DNA from: JAGVGK01 sp038064935
Lineage (GTDB): Bacteria > Patescibacteriota > Minisyncoccia > Phycocordibacterales > JACOZG01
Length of the DNA: 6,922 nt
Direction: 5' to 3'
Assembly: GCA_038064935.1 (NCBI GenBank)
Contig: JBBTRZ010000008.1
Span: 1-6,922 of the forward strand
Made by a program: the position numbers and the translations under genes
Shown: in pieces, positions 5,843 through 6,922 of the stretch
Layout: every line of letters begins with the position of its first letter
How positions within the stretch are numbered: the first letter of the stretch is position 1
The notes under the pieces: generated by a model
Seen by the model: the letters and a program-made list of their open reading frames with translations, nothing else
Told to the model about the DNA's origin: nothing
The model's database searches: none

Positions 5843-6640
5843 TTAATCAATCTCGTAGCGGAGGGTGACGGTGACGGTGACATCTTGGGAGCCGGGTTCG
5901 ATGGAAGGGGCGGGAAGAGCCATGTCGGCCGAGACCGCTTCAAGCGACATCATTCGGCCATACTTCTCGGCGTAGAATGGCGGTGAACCGCCTTCATCAA
6001 TCCCGAGCAGACGACCAACGCTGAAGCCACCGGCGCGGGCGATGAGCTTGGCCTTCGCGCGCGCTTCGGCGATCGCCGCGGCGCGGGCTTCATTCTCAAC
6101 GGCAACCGGATCATCAATCGTGAAATTAAGCTGCGAGACATCATTGGCCCCGCGGCTAACTACCCCCGAGAGCGCCTCGCCTATCTTCGCGAAGTCTCTC
6201 ACCTTCACCGCGATCGATTGCGTCACGGTGTAACCAACAATCGAAGGCGGCGGACAGATGGTCGGGCCGGTTTGTAAAACGCGCGGACTGCAAAAAGTGT
6301 TTTGATAACGCGGCGAGAGGTTGTATTGAGTAGTTTCGATATCTTCCTTCGCCACCCCTTGCTCTTTCAAAAAAGAAATAATTTCATTGCCACGGGTCGT
6401 GTTGTCACGATTGAGCGCGGCGATGTCCGCGCCCCCTTCATTGACAATACTGAAGTTGAAGGCGGCGACATCCGGCCGCGCCACCACCTTCCCCTCGCCG
6501 GAGACGGAGAAACTGCGGAAGGCCGAGGGTTCGATTGAACGCGAGTAGGTCTTGGCATAGCTCCAAACCGAACTGGCGGTTATAATCACAGCAATAATAA
6601 TCACCCAATTTAGAAAAAGCTTGGTTTTATCATTAGGCAT
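5843..6640 (-). CDS. SIMPL (DUF541) domain protein, membrane-anchored
   Basis: This 265-aa protein has a short charged N-terminus and one hydrophobic segment (about 11-29), fitting an uncleaved signal anchor, with the rest outside the membrane. The SIMPL/DUF541 domain (YggE-like, COG2968) spans about 43-263. It starts FSVSGEGKVVARPDVA (44-59), with DIETTQYNLSPRY (100-112), VGYTVTQSIAVKVRDF (135-150), an Ala/Arg-rich helix EARAKAKLIARAGG (192-205) and a closing strand DVTVTVTLRYEI (253-264). Relatives in proteobacteria are linked to oxidative-stress tolerance and envelope structure, but the molecular function is not established. A 20-residue insertion before the VGY strand carries Cys117 and Cys129 flanked by prolines; outside the membrane these could form a disulfide. 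The ATG at 6640 gives a typical N-terminus; no Shine-Dalgarno site precedes it. The gene is monocistronic as far as the window shows. Confidence 0.88.
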   Translation of the reverse strand: MPNDKTKLFLNWVIIIAVIITASSVWSYAKTYSRSIEPSAFRSFSVSGEGKVVARPDVAAFNFSIVNEGGADIAALNRDNTTRGNEIISFLKEQGVAKEDIETTQYNLSPRYQNTFCSPRVLQTGPTICPPPSIVGYTVTQSIAVKVRDFAKIGEALSGVVSRGANDVSQLNFTIDDPVAVENEARAAAIAEARAKAKLIARAGGFSVGRLLGIDEGGSPPFYAEKYGRMMSLEAVSADMALPAPSIEPGSQDVTVTVTLRYEID

Positions 6641-6822
6641 GTTGTGTGTAGTTTAGTTTAATAATCAAGCGTTAATAATCGTAACTAGACTTTAGTGTAC
6701 CTCAACAATTTAATATGTCTACTACGGCCGCTAAATAGGTGATAACGACTTCTCTACCTGTCTATAAAAACCTTATTTAAAGCCATATTTAGGATAACTG
6801 TTAGCAACCGCGCCACTACCCC
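6641..6822. other. AT-rich intergenic region without a gene
   Basis: This 182-nt stretch holds the upstream region of the leftward SIMPL gene and the approach to the rightward promoter at 6823. I find no coding frame with a believable start, no RNA gene and no strong hairpin. Confidence 0.6.
6694..6721 (-). promoter_or_regulatory. Weak candidate promoter for the SIMPL gene
   Basis: On the - strand TAGACA (6716-6721, 5 of 6 matches to -35) is followed after 16 bp by TACACT (6694-6699, 4 of 6 to -10). The start would fall near 6687, giving a leader of roughly 45 nt. The surrounding AT-rich sequence offers other weak pairs, so this is only a candidate. Confidence 0.3.
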
Positions 6823-6852
6823 TTGACAAATACCTATCAATGGGTGTATAAT
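6823..6852 (+). promoter_or_regulatory. Near-perfect sigma-70-type promoter firing out of the window
   Basis: A perfect -35 TTGACA (6823-6828) and a perfect -10 TATAAT (6847-6852) are separated by 18 bp. It is the strongest promoter match in the window. Transcription would start near 6859 and run rightward past the window edge, so the gene or stable RNA it serves is only partly visible at best. Confidence 0.8.
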
Positions 6853-6893
6853 AACGGACAGAAACAGTGGCTTTGTTGCATGAGAAATATCCA

Positions 6894-6922
6894 ATGATGT
6901 TTAAAAACCCGAGGCGTGTTCG
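6894..6922 (+). CDS. Possible start of a gene running off the window
   Basis: Two adjacent ATG codons (6894 and 6897) open a frame reading MMFKNPRRVR before the window ends. They lie about 35 nt after the predicted start site of the strong promoter. Upstream support is only a weak GAG (6882-6884) 9 nt before the first ATG. The fragment is too short to identify, and the transcript could instead be a stable RNA with no coding frame here. Confidence 0.35.

Noticed and set aside
5836..5855. CGAGA...TCTCG inverted repeat between yqeY and the SIMPL gene as a terminator
   Set aside because: The stem has only 5 bp, a 10-nt loop and no T-tract on either side.
5864..5884. Short GGTGAC tandem repeat near the end of the SIMPL gene
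   Set aside because: It simply encodes the alternating Val-Thr pattern of the last beta strand (DVTVTVTL).
1..6922. CRISPR array, tRNA, rRNA, transposase or phage gene
   Set aside because: No spaced direct repeats, cloverleaf-like sequence, rRNA signature or transposase/phage protein was seen on either strand.

Overview
The window looks like chromosomal DNA from a streamlined, uncultured bacterium, most likely a Patescibacteria/CPR lineage of the Parcubacteria type. This is inferred from gene content: a UvrD-like helicase fused to a PD-(D/E)XK nuclease with an iron-sulfur-type cysteine set, a membrane-anchored SIMPL (DUF541) protein, a stand-alone YqeY, very short gene spacing, and mostly absent Shine-Dalgarno sites. 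The standard code fits. No stop used here is TGA (five TAA, two TAG) and no gene has an internal TGA, so UGA-glycine recoding as in Gracilibacteria is not supported.

Layout. Bases 91-1679 (+ strand) carry a reversed-order HicB antitoxin / HicA toxin pair (8-nt overlap), followed directly by a 12-helix MFS permease whose start overlaps or nearly touches the end of hicA. The three read as one operon, although the toxin pair samples at about 37% GC against about 50-60% for most neighbours. Bases 1680-1837 are intergenic and hold a large bulged hairpin with a perfect 12-bp palindrome in its tip, then a GC-rich terminator that serves the - strand best. On the - strand, 2239-1838 encodes a 133-aa protein I do not recognise, with its own consensus-like promoter and the only strong Shine-Dalgarno site seen here. 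Next to it, 5340-2383 (- strand) is a 985-aa helicase-nuclease. A 33-bp gap separates it from divergent yqeY (5374-5832, +). That gap holds two overlapping -10 boxes placed so that both mRNAs would be leaderless or nearly so. yqeY converges, 10 bp apart, on a SIMPL-domain protein (6640-5843, -). The last 282 bases hold no complete gene but end with a near-perfect sigma-70-type promoter (TTGACA, 18 bp, TATAAT) firing rightward into whatever lies beyond the window.

The genes do not form one obvious pathway. They cover growth control (HicBA), transport (MFS), DNA repair or recombination (helicase-nuclease), a tRNA-amidotransferase-related helper (YqeY) and a cell-envelope protein (SIMPL). I see no CRISPR array, tRNA, rRNA, insertion sequence or phage gene, and no convincing new multi-gene system. 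The points most worth checking are the unknown 133-aa gene, the hairpin/palindrome at 1710-1753, the compact leaderless divergent promoter, and the low-GC toxin pair coupled to a transporter.
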